NCBI GenBank assembly: GCA_012861695.1
Contig: JAAOOA010000438.1
Location: forward strand, 248,001 to 312,000
DNA length: 64,000 nt
Reading direction: 5' to 3'
Source of the DNA: Trematomus loennbergii
Taxonomy: Eukaryota > Chordata > Actinopteri > Perciformes > Nototheniidae
The notes under the pieces were generated by a model that ran no database searches, was not told where the DNA came from, and was given only the letters and a program-made list of their open reading frames with translations. A program made the position numbers and the translations under genes. Positions 35,355 to 53,117 of this stretch are shown here, piece after piece (the stretch's first letter is position 1; every line of letters begins with the position of its first letter).

Positions 35355-36990
35355 CTGATCAACACATCAACTCCCCTCAGAGTCCACTGCTGTCAAACAT
35401 CACCTCCTCATATTTCACAGGAGAAAACAGGAGAACCATGAGATCATTGGAACATTTCTGATGACTGAGAACACCTGAGCCCCATGAGAGGCCCTTCAGA
35501 AACTCAACTCCATATGATAGGAAACATAGCTTATTATATTCATTCATTTCTGATATAACATCCTTTAATTATGCTCTCACATTCCCATACATAGTTATAC
35601 TGTATCTGATCTATAGTCTACAGTCTCTGTATATAACATCTCAATATTAGCAGTACTTGTACTTACAGTATTCATTTTACACCTATAGCTTCATTTCTCA
35701 CAGTAACTGCTGCACATGTTCATACATACAAGTGTTTCGTGAAACATCTAAATTGTAAAATGATCCTGAATCTTTGTTTTTTTGTTAAATGTGCTCTTCA
35801 GGGAATACCAGTAAAACTACTGTTGATGTTTTAATGTAGAAACGGCCTCAATTTGTTTTTGACTATTAACTATTCATTTCTTTTTATAATTATAATGATA
35901 ACTTGTATTTATATCAGGAAGTACTTGAACCTTATACCTGCATTTTTACTATAACTGCTCCACATGTCCCTTTTGTATATATCTTAGCATATGATATACC
36001 CTCCCTACTGTTTCTAATATATATTATCAAAACAATATGTACATTACTCTGATTCTGATTGACTTGTATTTAAACAGGTTTTTCGATATTCTGTCAGTGT
36101 TCCTGTCAAAGTTCATTGCTCTTGTGTTCCTGGTTCCACAACTTTTAGTTTAGGGTCCTTTATTTAACCTTTCTTGCTCCCTCAGTTTCATGTTGTTTTT
36201 ATAAGATTTATTTTAATGAAGCACTCTTTTGGTTATATATACATACATCTCTTTTGGTTCTGCATTTGAGTCAACCTGCCTTCCTCACCACCCTGATAGA
36301 ACTGACCAAAGATGAACTGTATGATTTGTCTAACATACTGTTATGCATTCTTGGAGAGTGGAGAAGAGCGTCGTATAGGAAGGTAGAGAGGCTGCTCTGA
36401 GAATGGCCCATCGGGAAGAGGCTAAAACACCTGGCTCGGTTGTGGTGGAAATATATCGAGACACACAAACACATAATAATAAAAGGGTGAGGAAACCTTT
36501 CTGTTATACTGAAATGAAGATTCTTGAAATAAACAGTCTTTTAGGGAGTTTATTCTTGCAAGGTACATCTTCACAGAAGATTGCTGTTCGCAGCAAAAAA
36601 GTAAATTCAGAAGGTCTGCAGAGGGTCTTATATTCACATTTTCACACCAAGAATAGAAGAGGAGGGGCTGTGACAATCAGAAAAGATAAACATACTATAT
36701 ATAGGATTCTTTAAAACACATCTGCTAGCAAATGGAGAATAATCATGTCTGCACTCCACAAAAGGACAAGACCATTAACATTACAACAATAAATATCTCT
36801 AACCCTATTTACGACTCATTTAGGTCAGGAAAGTTGATGCTACCAGTTGTTAGAAATGTTAATCTTAATTCTACACAGTGTTCTATGGTTCCTACTAACA
36901 GTGTTTTTATCGTGATCTTGCTCTTTGTACTTCCTGTTTTATTTGTAAAAACACTGTCCTTGTGTCATCTCTGACTTCACTTCCTGTCAT
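35355..36990. other. 3' UTR of copy 3 and non-coding spacer
   Basis: 35355-35760 is shared with the 3' side of copy 2. Beyond, to 36990, I see no gene; 36350-36440 is a receptor-flank piece (GAGAATGGCCCATCGGGAAG). Short frames on both strands lack motifs. Confidence 0.5.
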
Positions 36991-37115
36991 TGTGCCTCCT
37001 CATACTTCCTGCCAGAGAGAACCAAAGACTCATCTCTGCAGTGTGCTGAACATGAAACTCAGTCAGATACAACATCTTGGAGGGTTGAGTGTAGCGTCCT
37101 ATAGTCAGGTCAGAG

Positions 37116-37653
37116 CAACACACTCTCACTCCCAACGCGTCCAGGAGCGACGCTTGGTCAGAATTCCGTGGCGTCCAGTTGTGACGCGCCGAGTTTCCAT
37201 CAGCGTCATAAACGGATGCAAAGAGCTTTCAACTGATTGCAATGTATTCCCATCGGCGTCGGTATTTGACGCTTAGGGAAGCACGGCATTCGTTTGTGTC
37301 GGCAGCTGTTAAAAGTGAGCGTCCATTCCCATTGGATAACGGAGAATTGTACACCCGGAAGTAAGTATTCTCCTTACTGTCGATTGATTTGACAGTGATA
37401 TCTCCATTACTCATCCACTCAAAAACACCAGATTACCTTTGTTAATTAAACGACATTGATAGGTTTAAATTGTGTACAATGCTTTTGTGTTTTTCCCCTA
37501 CAATTCTGAGACAACTTGTTTTCTCTGAAATGTGGAGCGCCAAAGAGACTACACTACCCACAATCCCCAGCTATTGTTGTGACGACTTTTGAGTTTTGGA
37601 TGGCCGAAGACACTACACTACCCACAATCCCCAGCTATTGTTGTTACGACTTC
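37116..37653 (+). repeat. Left terminal inverted repeat of KDZ element
   Basis: It is the reverse complement of 53118-53655 with few differences. It includes GCGTCCAGGAGCGACGC-like short inverted words and two copies of CTACACTACCCACAATCCCC. Confidence 0.9.
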
Positions 37654-37893
37654 GGAGAATTGTACACCCGGAAGTAAGTATTCTCCTTACTGTCGATTGA
37701 TTTGACAGTGATATCTCCATTACTCATCCACTCAAAAACACCAGATTACCTTGTTAATTAAACGACATTGATAGGTTTAAATTGTGTACAATGCTTTTGT
37801 GTTTTTCCCCTACAATTCTGAGACAACTTGTTTTCTCTGAAATGTGGAGCGCCAAAGAGACTACACTACCCACAATCCCCAGCTATTGTTGTG
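37341..37893. repeat. 313-bp tandem duplication inside left terminal repeat
   Basis: GGAGAATTGTACACCCGGAA occurs at 37341 and again at 37654, and the following ~240 bp repeat. The right terminal repeat has one copy, so the left end expanded after or during transposition. Confidence 0.85.
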
Positions 37894-38099
37894 ATTGTCT
37901 GTCCGCTTTGCCAAAACCTCGTGATAACTCAACAAGCTCTGTGATTGGATGAAACATAAATAGGTGATATTTGCACTACTCATTAACTAAAAACCACCAG
38001 ATTATCCTTGTTAATGAAACGACATTGATAGGTTTTAGTGTAAAATGCTTTTGTCACGTTTTCCCCTTCAATTCTGAGAAACAAGTAGTTTTGAGTTTT

Positions 38100-38211
38100 G
38101 GATGGCCGAATACACTACACTACCCACAATCCTCAGCTATCTTCGCGAGGCCAGGTCTCGAGGTCACGTAGTTCACGTGATACATTGCTCGGAACCTTGA
38201 GACACCAGCAA
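38100..38211 (+). promoter_or_regulatory. Putative promoter and non-coding exon 1 of the chromodomain gene
   Basis: A GC-richer stretch with TCACGTAGTTCACGTGA follows the terminal-repeat interior and ends CACCAGCAAG|GTAAGC, a good donor at 38212. The next plausible acceptor is TTTGCAG at 39071-39077, one base upstream of the ATG. It mirrors the minus-strand exon at 53007. Confidence 0.5.
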
Positions 38212-39077
38212 GGTAAGCTGTAATAAACTCGACTGCTCACTTAATTTTCGACAATATTCAAATATAACTCAAATAAAATATTTGGGTTATGTATTCAAGT
38301 CCCACCCAGGCAGCAGGATTCGTAAGACAGTACGAGAAACTTAAAGAAAATGTAGTCTGTAACAGTTATTTTCTTTTTTGTAATAACGGATCATTTAGAA
38401 GCTAGCATTAGCCACCGTGTGGCTAGCTAGCTGTGTTAGTACAATGTCGTAGTCATCAAAGGAGCTAGCACTGTTAGTTGTATCGCTCATCAAAACAAAG
38501 AGGACTCTCTGGAGCGAAAGTATTTGTAATTATTATTATTTATTTATTATTTATTACTTAGCGGGAGTGTTTTACATGTTCGGTGTAATGACGTAAAATG
38601 TTTAGGACGCGTCACTGCGGTTGCTGGTCATTTGTTTTTTTTACCATAAGCTGTCATCAAGAAGGAATGCCATCATTTAATGTCATGATGTTTATATGTG
38701 AACAAATTACACAGTACATTAGAAGTCAGTACACATTAGCCTAATTATTAACAGAATGTTGTTCAATTTTGTTCAAAATGGAGTCACTTAGCATTGGCGT
38801 TTAAATGTTACATTCTATTATACAAAAACCCCACTTGTCATTTGTGTTTGAATATATTGAATATTCACATATGAATATATTAATTTGATTCAAACCATTG
38901 GAAGTTTGCGCACTATCTCAAGTATTCACAGCATATTAGACTGTATCTTCTATCTCTCCAATTGCATTTAATATAGAGCATGAACTTAATAACATATTTG
39001 TGTATTTGAGAACAAATTGATCAACTGACAGCAAACATTTTTGAGATAATCCCTCTATGTTTAACTTTCATTTGCAG
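38212..39077. other. Intron 1 of the chromodomain gene
   Basis: AT-rich; GCTAGCTAGCTGTG near 38420 and TTTAGGACGCGTCACTG at 38600, the latter also in the hAT at 30180. Nothing else was recognised. Confidence 0.4.
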
Positions 39078-39078
39078 A

Positions 39079-43625
<4,547 letters not shown>

Positions 43626-43760
43626 TAACACACACACACAGACACAGACACACACATACACACACACACACATACACACACACACAGACAGACAGACACA
43701 CAGACAGCACACACACACACATACACATACACACACACACAATACGTTTTTTCAATAAAT
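43626..43760. repeat. (CA)n-rich microsatellite and polyadenylation site of the accessory gene
   Basis: CA/CAGA repeats follow the stop codon immediately; two CAATAAATTG stretches (43753-43775) supply AATAAA signals. Confidence 0.85.
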
Positions 43761-43779
43761 TGTTTCAATAAATTGTTGT

Positions 43780-44339
43780 TTCTGTTGTGTATTTTTTGTA
43801 CAATTATTTCTCAATAGGGTAAAGCCTTTTAAAATGTTTTAGTTTTTGGTATGTTAATGCAAATGTGACAATCATTATTTTCGGGCTGCCTCAGTCTTAA
43901 AACACAAGATAGATATCAATTTTTGTTATGGTCTTCTGTATATGTCATGAATAATACTGGTACAATTTGAATTTGCCCCAAAACGTGGAAATGCAGACCA
44001 GATCTTCTAAATGCCAGGGACCGGAACATCAGGAGCATCTCTAAAAGACGATATGTGACAGTCCTGCAGCAACGGACCATATGAGAAACATTATGTTAAA
44101 ACCTAGAAACTTATTCTAAACCTACTATCAAAGTATTCACCTGAAATGTAGCACAATTTGGCTCCTGTTAAAAGCACTATTAGTTTATAACAGTTTTACT
44201 CCCCAGTTGAACTGTATTTGACAATCATTAAATTCACAAACATAATTTGGGAAATAAATGAAAGACAATAGTGTAAATAAGAAAGGTTTAGTTTTTGAAA
44301 CTTGTAATGGAGACGTTGATACATTAACTGTCAGCAGTA
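43780..44339. other. Non-coding interior of KDZ element
   Basis: Nothing recognised apart from short frames. Confidence 0.4.
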
Positions 44340-46300
44340 TTTATTGTTACTTTGTAATTCTACTCCACCACAATTCAGAGGGTAACCTTAACCTATTTGG
44401 CACATCCCTTTCAAGATGTTCTAAGGTTTATTGACATATCATATACACAACTACGGTGTAGTTATGCAATGAATGACAAACCTCGCAGGTTCGTCAACAG
44501 TGCATTACAAGAGATCTATCAATATGTTTATACCTCCACCATTAAACAGTCATATTCTGCACATTTCTTATACTATCTACATACATCTTATAAGAGTATA
44601 ATTAATATGTAATGTCAGTTAAAATAAGTGCTTAAACGTAATTAACATTGCAGGAAAGTTGATTGTCAAGTCCCAAAACAAATTATGCAGTTGCCAACTC
44701 TCACGCATCTGGCGTGTGACACACGCTTTCACTCTCATCTCACGTCTCTCACGCTCTCACGCTCTCACGCTCTCACGCTGCCCAACCTATTCTCACGCCA
44801 CAAACAAGATGAACCGGCGATCCTTTTTGGTTGGTTATTTACAATGTTGAGTTGACAGCTGCTCAAGCTGTCAATCCGCTCCCTCCCCGCCCCCACCACT
44901 CTTAACAACGTTAACAGACAGCAGAGCAGAGCCGGTTGGTCAATCCCCGACCCGTATTGCGCATGCGCAGATCTAAGATCCAGTAGAAATGATCAAAAGT
45001 AAAAGTCTGCTGCTTATTGTTCTACTAGGCCAAAATAGAGTCAAAGAGTATATGAGAGTGAGAGTGTGTTAATTAATATATTTGGCAGTTTGGAGTAAGT
45101 CTGTAGATTTGTTTGTGTGTGTATGTTTCATGTATAGGCCTCTCACGATAATTAATTTTGTTGGATACATTTTCCCGGAAATTATTGCGATAAACGATAA
45201 TATTGTCGGCACCGTTGTATGACCATTTTAGACCACTGACATAATGATAATATATAATAATAATTCAAGTACATCCTTTCAAACTGCTTGTCACATCCTC
45301 ATGTAAATGGCAATTTATCGAGTTCATTTTTATTTATCGTACGATAAGTCAATTAATTGCTTAACAGGCACATAAAACAGTGGAAACAAACATGTGTTTG
45401 ACTTTCATTAGTGAATGAAACTTTGTGCCCTTTATAGTCTGTGTCCAATATTGTGTATTTGCATATATTGTATATATATCCAATATATATGCTAAGGTCC
45501 CGCTACTGACATGATAGCAGTCATTTAGTGCGCATATGTGTAATTAAACCCATGATATCAAAATCTCACTCCAGCCAGGTACCCAAAGTTGGCAACCCTG
45601 AATATTAGACTTTAAGTACTTTGTCAGGCTTAATATTTATCTGTAGATTTACCAAAGCTTTTTGCTTACATGTATTTAAAAGACCTTAACTTAAAGTATT
45701 ATTTAATGTTTTAATAAAGCCTGATTAGTTTGCCTGATTTGCACATCCTCCTATTAATATCTGTGTACATCCGGCACTAAACTTTTATTGTAGAGATCAC
45801 TTACAGTAGCCTATCTTGTTGATATTTTCTATTCTATATTTCTATCATTGACCTTCTACTTTCCCCCTATTTGTATGTACTCTTAATATTTAATGTTTTC
45901 ATCAAATGTAACCCATTCAACAAAACATGCAGCAGAGATTAGCAACACAACCTTACCGGCATTGCAATGACTGTAAACGTGTAATAACGTGCTTTAACCA
46001 CTAGGTGAATAATACAGACGTATAAAGTACACATGGTATACAATGCTATCAAAACACATTATGTTAATTTACATATCTAACTACCATTATCAAGCTAAAT
46101 ATGGACTATATGAGGCTAAGGCATTGTACCAGGTGTAGGCTAATTATGTAAGCTAAGTCAAAAACAGGCAACTGATGAGGTGTTTGAAAGGTAATTTATG
46201 AGGAACACAGAATACAATGCCATTTTATCTGTTTCATTATTAGTGTAGGACAGATATGTATATATAACACCTGAAGATGTTTTATTCATGTTAGTCATTA
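44340..46300. repeat. Block shared, inverted, with 9480-10595
   Basis: It matches the 7.2-kb element's interior as reverse complement, interrupted by the 44688-45600 insertion. It lies between the 3' ends of the two convergent KDZ genes. Confidence 0.65.
44688..45600. mobile_element. Nested DNA element (hAT-like ends)
   Basis: The left end CAGTTGCCAACTC and the right end AGTTGGCAACCCTG are inverted. It interrupts the block shared with 9960-10030. A clean target duplication was not found. It contains TCACGCTCTCACGCTC repeats. Confidence 0.6.
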
Positions 46301-46780
46301 CTTTTAATACTAGTTGAACATTACATTTTTACATTTGTATGTTTAAAAAAATATATGTTTCTAGTTATTGTGCTTTTTATCATGTTTTAAATTATTGTAC
46401 TCCTATTGTGTTATTTAATATTGTAGTTATTGCTTGTACAGCACTTTGGTCAACTGAAGGTTGTTTTAAATGTGATATATACAGGATATAGCTATATTAT
46501 TGCACATATTTTAAAACATCAGACAAAAATGTGTATCCGCCCCCTCATGGTGCTAATCAGTATGTGTGTTTGCTAAACAGAGATACAAACAGAACATGAG
46601 TGAACAGTCAAAACAATTTTTATCAACTTTATTGTTATGGGACCTTGTTTACATAGTGTTTCAGAGTAGACATGTAATAACATCTGAATAAAATGAAATG
46701 ATAGAAAATGTCTTCAACAGCATATCAACAACCGGAAGAATAACTTACTGGACATACATATTAAGACATTAAGAAATGTG
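46301..46780. other. Non-coding, no feature beyond repeat tail
   Basis: TTGCTTGTACAGCACTTTGG near 46432 resembles LINE/SINE tails. Nothing coding was recognised. Confidence 0.4.
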
Positions 46781-47511
46781 TCATTTTTTTTTGTCGGAGG
46801 ACCGCAGCTGACGAGAGGGGGTGTAGGGCTGAAAGAGGTCAGAGATGTATGCAGGGGCTAGGGAGTGGAGAGATGTGTAGGTTAGCAGGAGGAGTTTGTA
46901 CTGGATGCGTGACTTGACCGGGAGCCAGTGAAGGTGGAGGAGGATGGGGGTGATGTGTTGCCAGGGCTTAGTGCGGGTGAGGAGCCTGGCTGCAGAGTTC
47001 TGGATGTACTGGAGCCTGTCCAGGGCTTTGCAGGTGACCCCGAACAGAACTCCATTGCAGTAGTAGTAGGAGATGAAGGTATGTATTAATGTTTCTGCAA
47101 CGGGGTCGGGGAGAGAGGGCCGGAGTCTGGAGATGTTTCGAAGGTGAAAAAAAGCAGTTTTGACAGTAGACCTGATGTGGGAGTTGAAGGTGAGGCTAGA
47201 GTCCAGAGTGACGCCCAGGCTGGATGGAGCAGCCATCGACGGTGAGGAGCAGATCTCCAACCTCCCGGAGCAGTGTTTTTGGGGCCACAACCATGAGCTC
47301 TGTTTTGTTTTTGTTGAGTTTCAGTAGGTTTGTTGACATCCAGGTTTGGATGTTGCGGAGGCAGTTGACTAGTGACAGCTGGGATGATGGATTGGTACTG
47401 ATGTAGAGTTGGGTGTCGTCGGCATAGGAGTGGAAGTTGAGACCATGTTGGCGGAGTATTTCACAGGGGGGAGCATGTAGATGTTAAATAGAAGGTAGTC
47501 TGGAGGGGGCT
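46781..47511 (-). pseudogene. LINE ORF2 C-terminal fragment (L2/CR1-like), 5'-truncated
   Basis: The reverse strand encodes LGVTLDSSLTFNSHI, FHLRNISRLRPSLP, YYYCNGVLFG, LDRLQYIQNSAARLLT and HWLPVKSRIQYK, the conserved post-RT region of fish L2/CR1-like LINEs. The upstream part to 47511 has more RT sequence (GCATGTAGATGTTAAA in plus sense). It abuts the KDZ transposase stop codon at once. Confidence 0.85.
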
Positions 47512-50500
47512 TCACCGTGTGTCATCAGAGCTGTCAGAGTCGCAGTCAGAAGACTCATCTGAAAGACTTTGCAAGAAGCTGATGGTCTCTGCTCCAGTCA
47601 AAAGCTGCAGATAGCATCGTCTAGCATGAGTCTTCATTTCTCCGATGTCGTGCTGCTTTTTCCTAAACATGCTCTGGAGACCTTTCATCCCGTCTTCGCT
47701 CAGGCCCAATGGTGAATCTTAAATGTATAAGATAAAGACAATATGAGTTACTTCATCACCTATCACTGATGTGTAAAGTCATGCAAAGTAAAAATGTAAT
47801 ATATACTGTACTTTGCAGGCAGGACATCTCTTTCAGGGAATCACTGCGGGTTGAAAGGACCTTCCAGTGTTGGTTCATTTCTGTGACGAGAATCTTCTTC
47901 TCCTCCTGTAGTCTCTTCACTGCCATGACAAGGTCGAATGCTCTTCTCTTTGTCCTGAGGTCGAAAGAGTCTGGAAAGCATTTATGAGAAAACATGAATT
48001 AATGTGTATGAAAGATCAACATTCAAAGAATCTATGAAGTCTTAAATAGATTTATATATCAGACATGAAGGTTTTCCACATTTGCTGTGAGCATTCAGCA
48101 GACTGGTGTACTTACCACTGTTTGGTAGCTGCCATGGCCAAGCTTTCTCCACAGACAGAATGGCTTCGAGGCACAGCGCTTCTGTGCTTGGAACCATTGA
48201 GTTGTATTTCTCAACTGTGGCTGTCAGGACCCCTTTCTCATCCCTGATCTTGCGGCGGATCCGGGAACGACCTTTGTTGCTGTCTGTGTCTTTGTAGAGA
48301 CGCTGCGAACGTCTCTTGACACTTACTGTCAGCATTTCAATCTTGCTGGCCAAGGCAGCAGCATCCCTTGGGTTGTTTGTTGTTGCTTTTTAGAGGAAAT
48401 AGGTGTATTAAGCACAGTAATTCACAATAACAGTGACATTTGATCAAATGTTTTAATATTATTTTATTACATATGCTTCATGAAAAATAAGTAATGCAAA
48501 TGTCAATAGAAGGTTATCACTAATTCTGAAAATTTAAAATAAATTGATAAATCATGACTACAAAAAAGTTGAAAAACGTCATTAAGATTGTCCTCACTTT
48601 CTGCCCACTCATTCACATCTCTGACCCAGTCTTCCAGCTGCTTTTCACTCACTGCCAACTCAGCCTTCATGGACTCCAGGTTCTGCAATTGCTTTTCCAG
48701 AGCTTTTGTGGTCTACAAACGTCAAACAATTAAAGACAAGTAAATACAGAAATCTACATTTAGGCTGCAGCCACAAATAATTCTTCTAAAACTATGTTAT
48801 TACCTTCAGATATCTGCGGGACAGTGAGGTGGCCAAGTTGCTGACTTTTTGCTGATTCCAGCGCATGGCCATCAGCGTCAGCATGTCTGTACGTCCTGCA
48901 AAAGAGAATATCACATTATTACTATTCCTCTTACTTCTTATACTGTAACTGGGGTTTATACTATATTGCCATCCTAAATGGTGTTCTATGGTCATAACCG
49001 TCAATGAGCTTTTATGAGTTTCTGTTGTTGGTGTAATTTGTTAGTGGAATCTGTGCCTTTCTGAACATTTTTTGAAAACTGACAGTAAAGGTTCTATCGT
49101 AACTCACCTGCTTTTGACATGTGTTTTGTGGTCACTGCTATCCGAGAGAGGAAGGCATTGACCTGTTCCACCTCCTCCCCTAGGGTTAGTCCAGCCCCCT
49201 CTTGATATGCCCCACTCCATTTCACCTGTTTAAAATATATTCAAAAGTACGACTCGTTACAACTTGTCACTATTCACAAGGAGGTTTTTACATAAAGTGA
49301 TTGTGTCACATGGTAACAATTCCTTACTTCACATTTGAAGTCATGCGCTTTGGCATGAAACACTGAGAGAAAGGGCTTCATGTCGAGAAGATGCTGGAGC
49401 TCTGGACAGCTTTTTGTGATTCTCTGGAGGTAGGGCCAATATTTGCAGGTCACATCCATGCAAAAGAACATACTACTGGCCAGCTTTTTCTGTAGGTACA
49501 GGGGATAAGCAAAGATTTCTCCCCTGTACATATTGAGAGCACAGAGGAGCACTCCATGTCGACAGACGGCAAGCTCTAGTCCCTCCTCATCCAGCTTGCC
49601 GGCTGATTTTTGGGAGGTCTCTCTGGCTGCCGACCACTGTCCTCCACAAACACCTCTTCCGGAGACCTAATATATAAAAATGTATTGATGAAAATGGTGC
49701 AAAGACTAACCTAACCAAACCCTTCATTAGGATATTATATTATACATAATTAGAGTCTGCAATATTACATGTTTGGTTGTGGTGTGTATATAGTCCACAA
49801 ATCTTGAGACGTCTTCATCCCTGGCTATAAAGACACCGTCAAAGATGGCCTGTTCCTCAGATCTAAATAAATCAAAGGAGCAATGTATGACATCTCAGAT
49901 TATTGATTGGTTCACATCAAGATACTTTTGTTTCGTTATTTGTTCAAATACTGTGACATTATATATTTTCTATAGTACCTAGCTGCATTCTTGAAACGGT
50001 AATGCTTGCGGTTTCCATCCACGGAAACTGCAAGCATATCAGGGCTACACGCAGGACAGGTGAAGGGCTCCTCCTTGCACATGATGTCGACCTCATAACG
50101 CACAGCCTCCCACTCAAAGAAACTTTTGATGAAGCTGTCAGTTGAGATCTTCCCAGTCTATAACAAAATAAGGACATCAACAGATAATTATGTCAAAAAT
50201 AGATTATAAATTATAAGGACACAGCTTACAATTTGTACAATACAAATAGATCAAAAAGGACAAGTAACTTCAATACTCACACGGCCGAAGCGCAACGTTC
50301 GCTGATCGAGCATCCTTAAATATGCCTGAAAGGATAGTCCAGGTGCAGCCATTTTCATTTCTTCAAATGAGAAGAAAACATCTGTGGCATAAATGGTGGC
50401 GAAGTGAAGGGTAGCTGGCCAGTAGTCACTCCGAAGAAGGTCGTCAACCCCAGTCGTCCATGTCGCAGCGCATGCTTCACAAGCCAACTCTGGCATGCTT

Positions 50501-52094
50501 AGCTCATGTCGTCCTTGAAAAACAGACAAGGTGTTTTTAATACATTTGGTATTCTTTACTCAATACCCATGTTAAGGTTTAATAGACAAGCTATCCCACA
50601 TGTCTTTGAGAAGGGTTGGATATTATCAAGAAGAAACTTCAATAACATCTATCTTAAGAAACAAGACAAACATTCTTCCCATTCTTACCATTCATTGTGA
50701 TCACAGTCACAGTCTTTCCTGGCTTGAGGCTCAATGACTCTGATGCACAACCACAGATTTTGTCCGGGATCTCCACAGGTACAAACCGCACTGGAAAAAA
50801 ATTCAAATGGGAATTAAAAATAATTTGTCTCTTTTTAAAAATACTACATTGTTATGTGACATATTTAGGATTTAACTTTACATCAGAACATTAAAAAGAG
50901 ACTTAAGCACACTGCTGGGAATTAACACAGAGATGTTGAGGAAGCTCACATTTTCAAAATGAAATTCTCAACAAGTCCAGCAAGAAAATGTACATTCACA
51001 AACCAGAACTTACCACAGGAGCAAAGGGCCATATTTAGTACATGTGTTGTTGGGGCCAATGGCTGGAAGTAACCTGCAGTAGTAGCATCTCTGTTGTGGA
51101 GGGGGTGTCTGGTGTGCATGCTGACATCACAGTCAGCACAGAAGAAGGGATGTGGTCGGCAATCCCGGCACCGGACAACAGACGTTTTGCTCCAACACTG
51201 TTGGCAAATGTGTGTTCCCACATTTGCTTGGGCCACTACGGTGTTAACCAGATGTGGTCTCGCTGCCCTCCAGCTCTCTGAAAAAAAACTTTTTCGAGTG
51301 CTCCAGTTGGTCGATGCCAGCAGAGAAGCACTTGGGGTTTGTGCTACCACCTCATCTCCTGTAGTATCGCTCAGAGACTGCTGGAGATCTCGTAGAAACC
51401 CCTCTGTTAAAACGGTACAATAAAGTCCAAAGCACAATGATTAGTTTTCTTTAAAACATACTGGATGGAGTGGTTTTGAAAGCTGTAACTACTGTGTTCT
51501 TAATTCTAGCAAATTATGAAGTTTAGAAATGAAGTACGTATCACATAAAGATACAAGTATGAATATGTGTTTCGGGCTAACCAGACCAAATGAAGTACAT
51601 ACCAACAGTCTCTGGAGCGATAGCTGGAGCAAAGATCAGATCACAGTCAGGGTCAGGAGCAGCAACGGGGGGATCAGTGTTACGACTGCAGCCAGCTGTA
51701 TCAGAAAAAACATTTATTTTATACCATTAAATTGTAATACTTTTCCCTTACCAAGAGTTATGTTTTCATTCATTTCATATACTCAAGTGCCTAGAAATAT
51801 ATATCTTATACTGACCCTGATTTGAGACATTCCGGGTTGAACGTGGTCTTGCAAAGATCAAGTTTCCCTCACTGTCTCTCTTCTTCCAGCACATCATTGA
51901 CACTGCTGGCACTGCTGCACTGCTGCAGCTGCTGCTGCTGCTGCTGCTGCTGCTACTACTGCTACTGCTGCTGTTGTTGCCGCTTCCACTTTACAAAGCA
52001 AATCATCAGCACTCCGTAGGTCATCCCTTAACTCTTTCTGCTCAACCAGCTCATCTGCGCTTCTCAGGAGATCCTCAAGATCAGAATCACTCAT
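47512..52094 (-). CDS. KDZ (Kyakuja-Dileera-Zisupton) transposase
   Basis: About 13 spliced exons run from ATG 52094 (MSDSDLEDLLRSADEL) to TGA 47514-47512. Clear blocks in order: Cys-rich CQQCW...CRDCRPHPFFCADC (about 51240-51130) with HTRHPLHNRD and a terminal CSCG; GCASESLSLKPGK (50700s); ELACEACAATW and FFSFEEMKMAAPGLSF (50280-50515); TCPACSPDMLAVSVDGNRKHYRF (about 49980-50158); MDVTCKYWPYL, FHAKAHDFKCE (49328-49666); GAGLTLGEEVEQVNAFLSR (49108-49225); GRTDMLTLMAMRWNQQKV (48804-48895), then coiled-coil-like C-terminal exons. These match the KDZ catalytic core (Asp in MDVTC, Asp in HAKAHD, Glu in GEEVEQ as candidate DDE residues). The N-terminal exon has a CTG/CAG run (51917-51982) where the frame changes. 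Otherwise the exons look open. Nuclear DNA transposase; the first exon is probably non-coding at 53007-53117. Confidence 0.85.
51917..51982. repeat. CTG/CAG triplet run in KDZ transposase exon 1
   Basis: Trinucleotide tract (alanine run in the minus-strand start frame). The start frame ends in a stop after QQCQ, while another frame continues as CWKKRDSEGNLIFARPR to a donor, so the tract probably carries a repeat-length frameshift or an unannotated splice. Confidence 0.7.
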
Positions 52095-52199
52095 TATAGT
52101 GAAGAGACACAGACAGAGACACAGAAGAAAGACTGACAACAGAGTTAGACAGAGAAAAATAGAGAGATAGGAAGAGACTATCAAGTACAACACAGCAAG

Positions 52200-52926
52200 G
52201 ACAGTTTAACAAGACAGACTTGGCTCTTAAAAGTGCCTTTGGGTTGTTTGGAGTTTGAAAAAACAAAGGGTTGTTTTTTGGAGAACAAATTGCAGGATCT
52301 GTTGAGAGAAAACAACATAATTTAGAAACTCAAAAATAAAATGGCAATGCCAGTGTAATTGTTGTTGTTTACAATTTTCTACTTGGCTAATAACCAATTA
52401 ATGCTTACTACTGTTGTCATTAAAGGTATTTTCACACCATCGCACAGCAAAATCACTGCCACCAGTCATTTAAATAAGTCATTTGTACAAAAATTATAAA
52501 AGTATTATTACTATTAATACTAAAAACACATGTATACAAAGTATTATTAATAGATTTACGATTCGAAAATTATAAAAGCAGAGTAGACATGTGGAGATTA
52601 TCCGGCTGAACAAAACGTGATCCGTCTCTGAGCTAGCTAGCTAGCTAGCTCAGGCGAGTTCATTTGTTATATTTAGGTAATATCCTAGTAGAGTGGAGAT
52701 TATCCGGCTGAACAAAACGTGATCCGTCTCTTAAATGTGTGTCAACCACAGACCTTATTTCGAGCTATTTTCCAAAATTTTATGGAGAAATTGCAGTGCG
52801 TGTTCTAGCTAGCTAGCTAGCAAGCTAGCTCAGGCGAGTTCATTTGTTATATTTAGGTAATACCCTATATTATTTAGTTACTATACCCCTCAGAAAGGTG
52901 CCAGAAGCAACATTGGCGCCGATTAG

Positions 52927-52960
<34 letters not shown>

Positions 52961-52980
52961 GTGGCTAAGTTTATTTCCTA
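52200..52980. repeat. KDZ transposase intron 1 with duplicated hAT-like segment and ATT run
   Basis: GGAGATTATCCGGCTGAACA occurs at about 52592 and 52688, and CTAGCTAGCTAGC...CAGGCGAGTTCATTTGTT at about 52630 and 52808. The stretch ACAGACCTTATTTCGAGCTA (52747) is also in the hAT at 30250-30290, inverted. An ATT run spans 52928-52960. Confidence 0.7.
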
Positions 52981-53006
52981 TAACTATGTGTTACCCATGC
53001 TCTTAC

Positions 53007-53117
53007 CTTGATTCTGAAGAACTGCGACTGATCCAGGTTTGGTCACGTAAAGTGCAAAGGTATGCCGTCTTAACGACGGTACCTGAGGATTGTGGGTAAT
53101 GTAATCGCAAAGCGGAC
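53007..53117 (-). promoter_or_regulatory. Putative non-coding exon 1 of KDZ transposase
   Basis: On the minus strand, sequence leaving the terminal repeat ends CAGAATCAAG|GTAAGA, a good donor at 53006. The arrangement mirrors the accessory gene's 38100-38211 exon, implying promoters in the terminal repeats. Confidence 0.5.
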
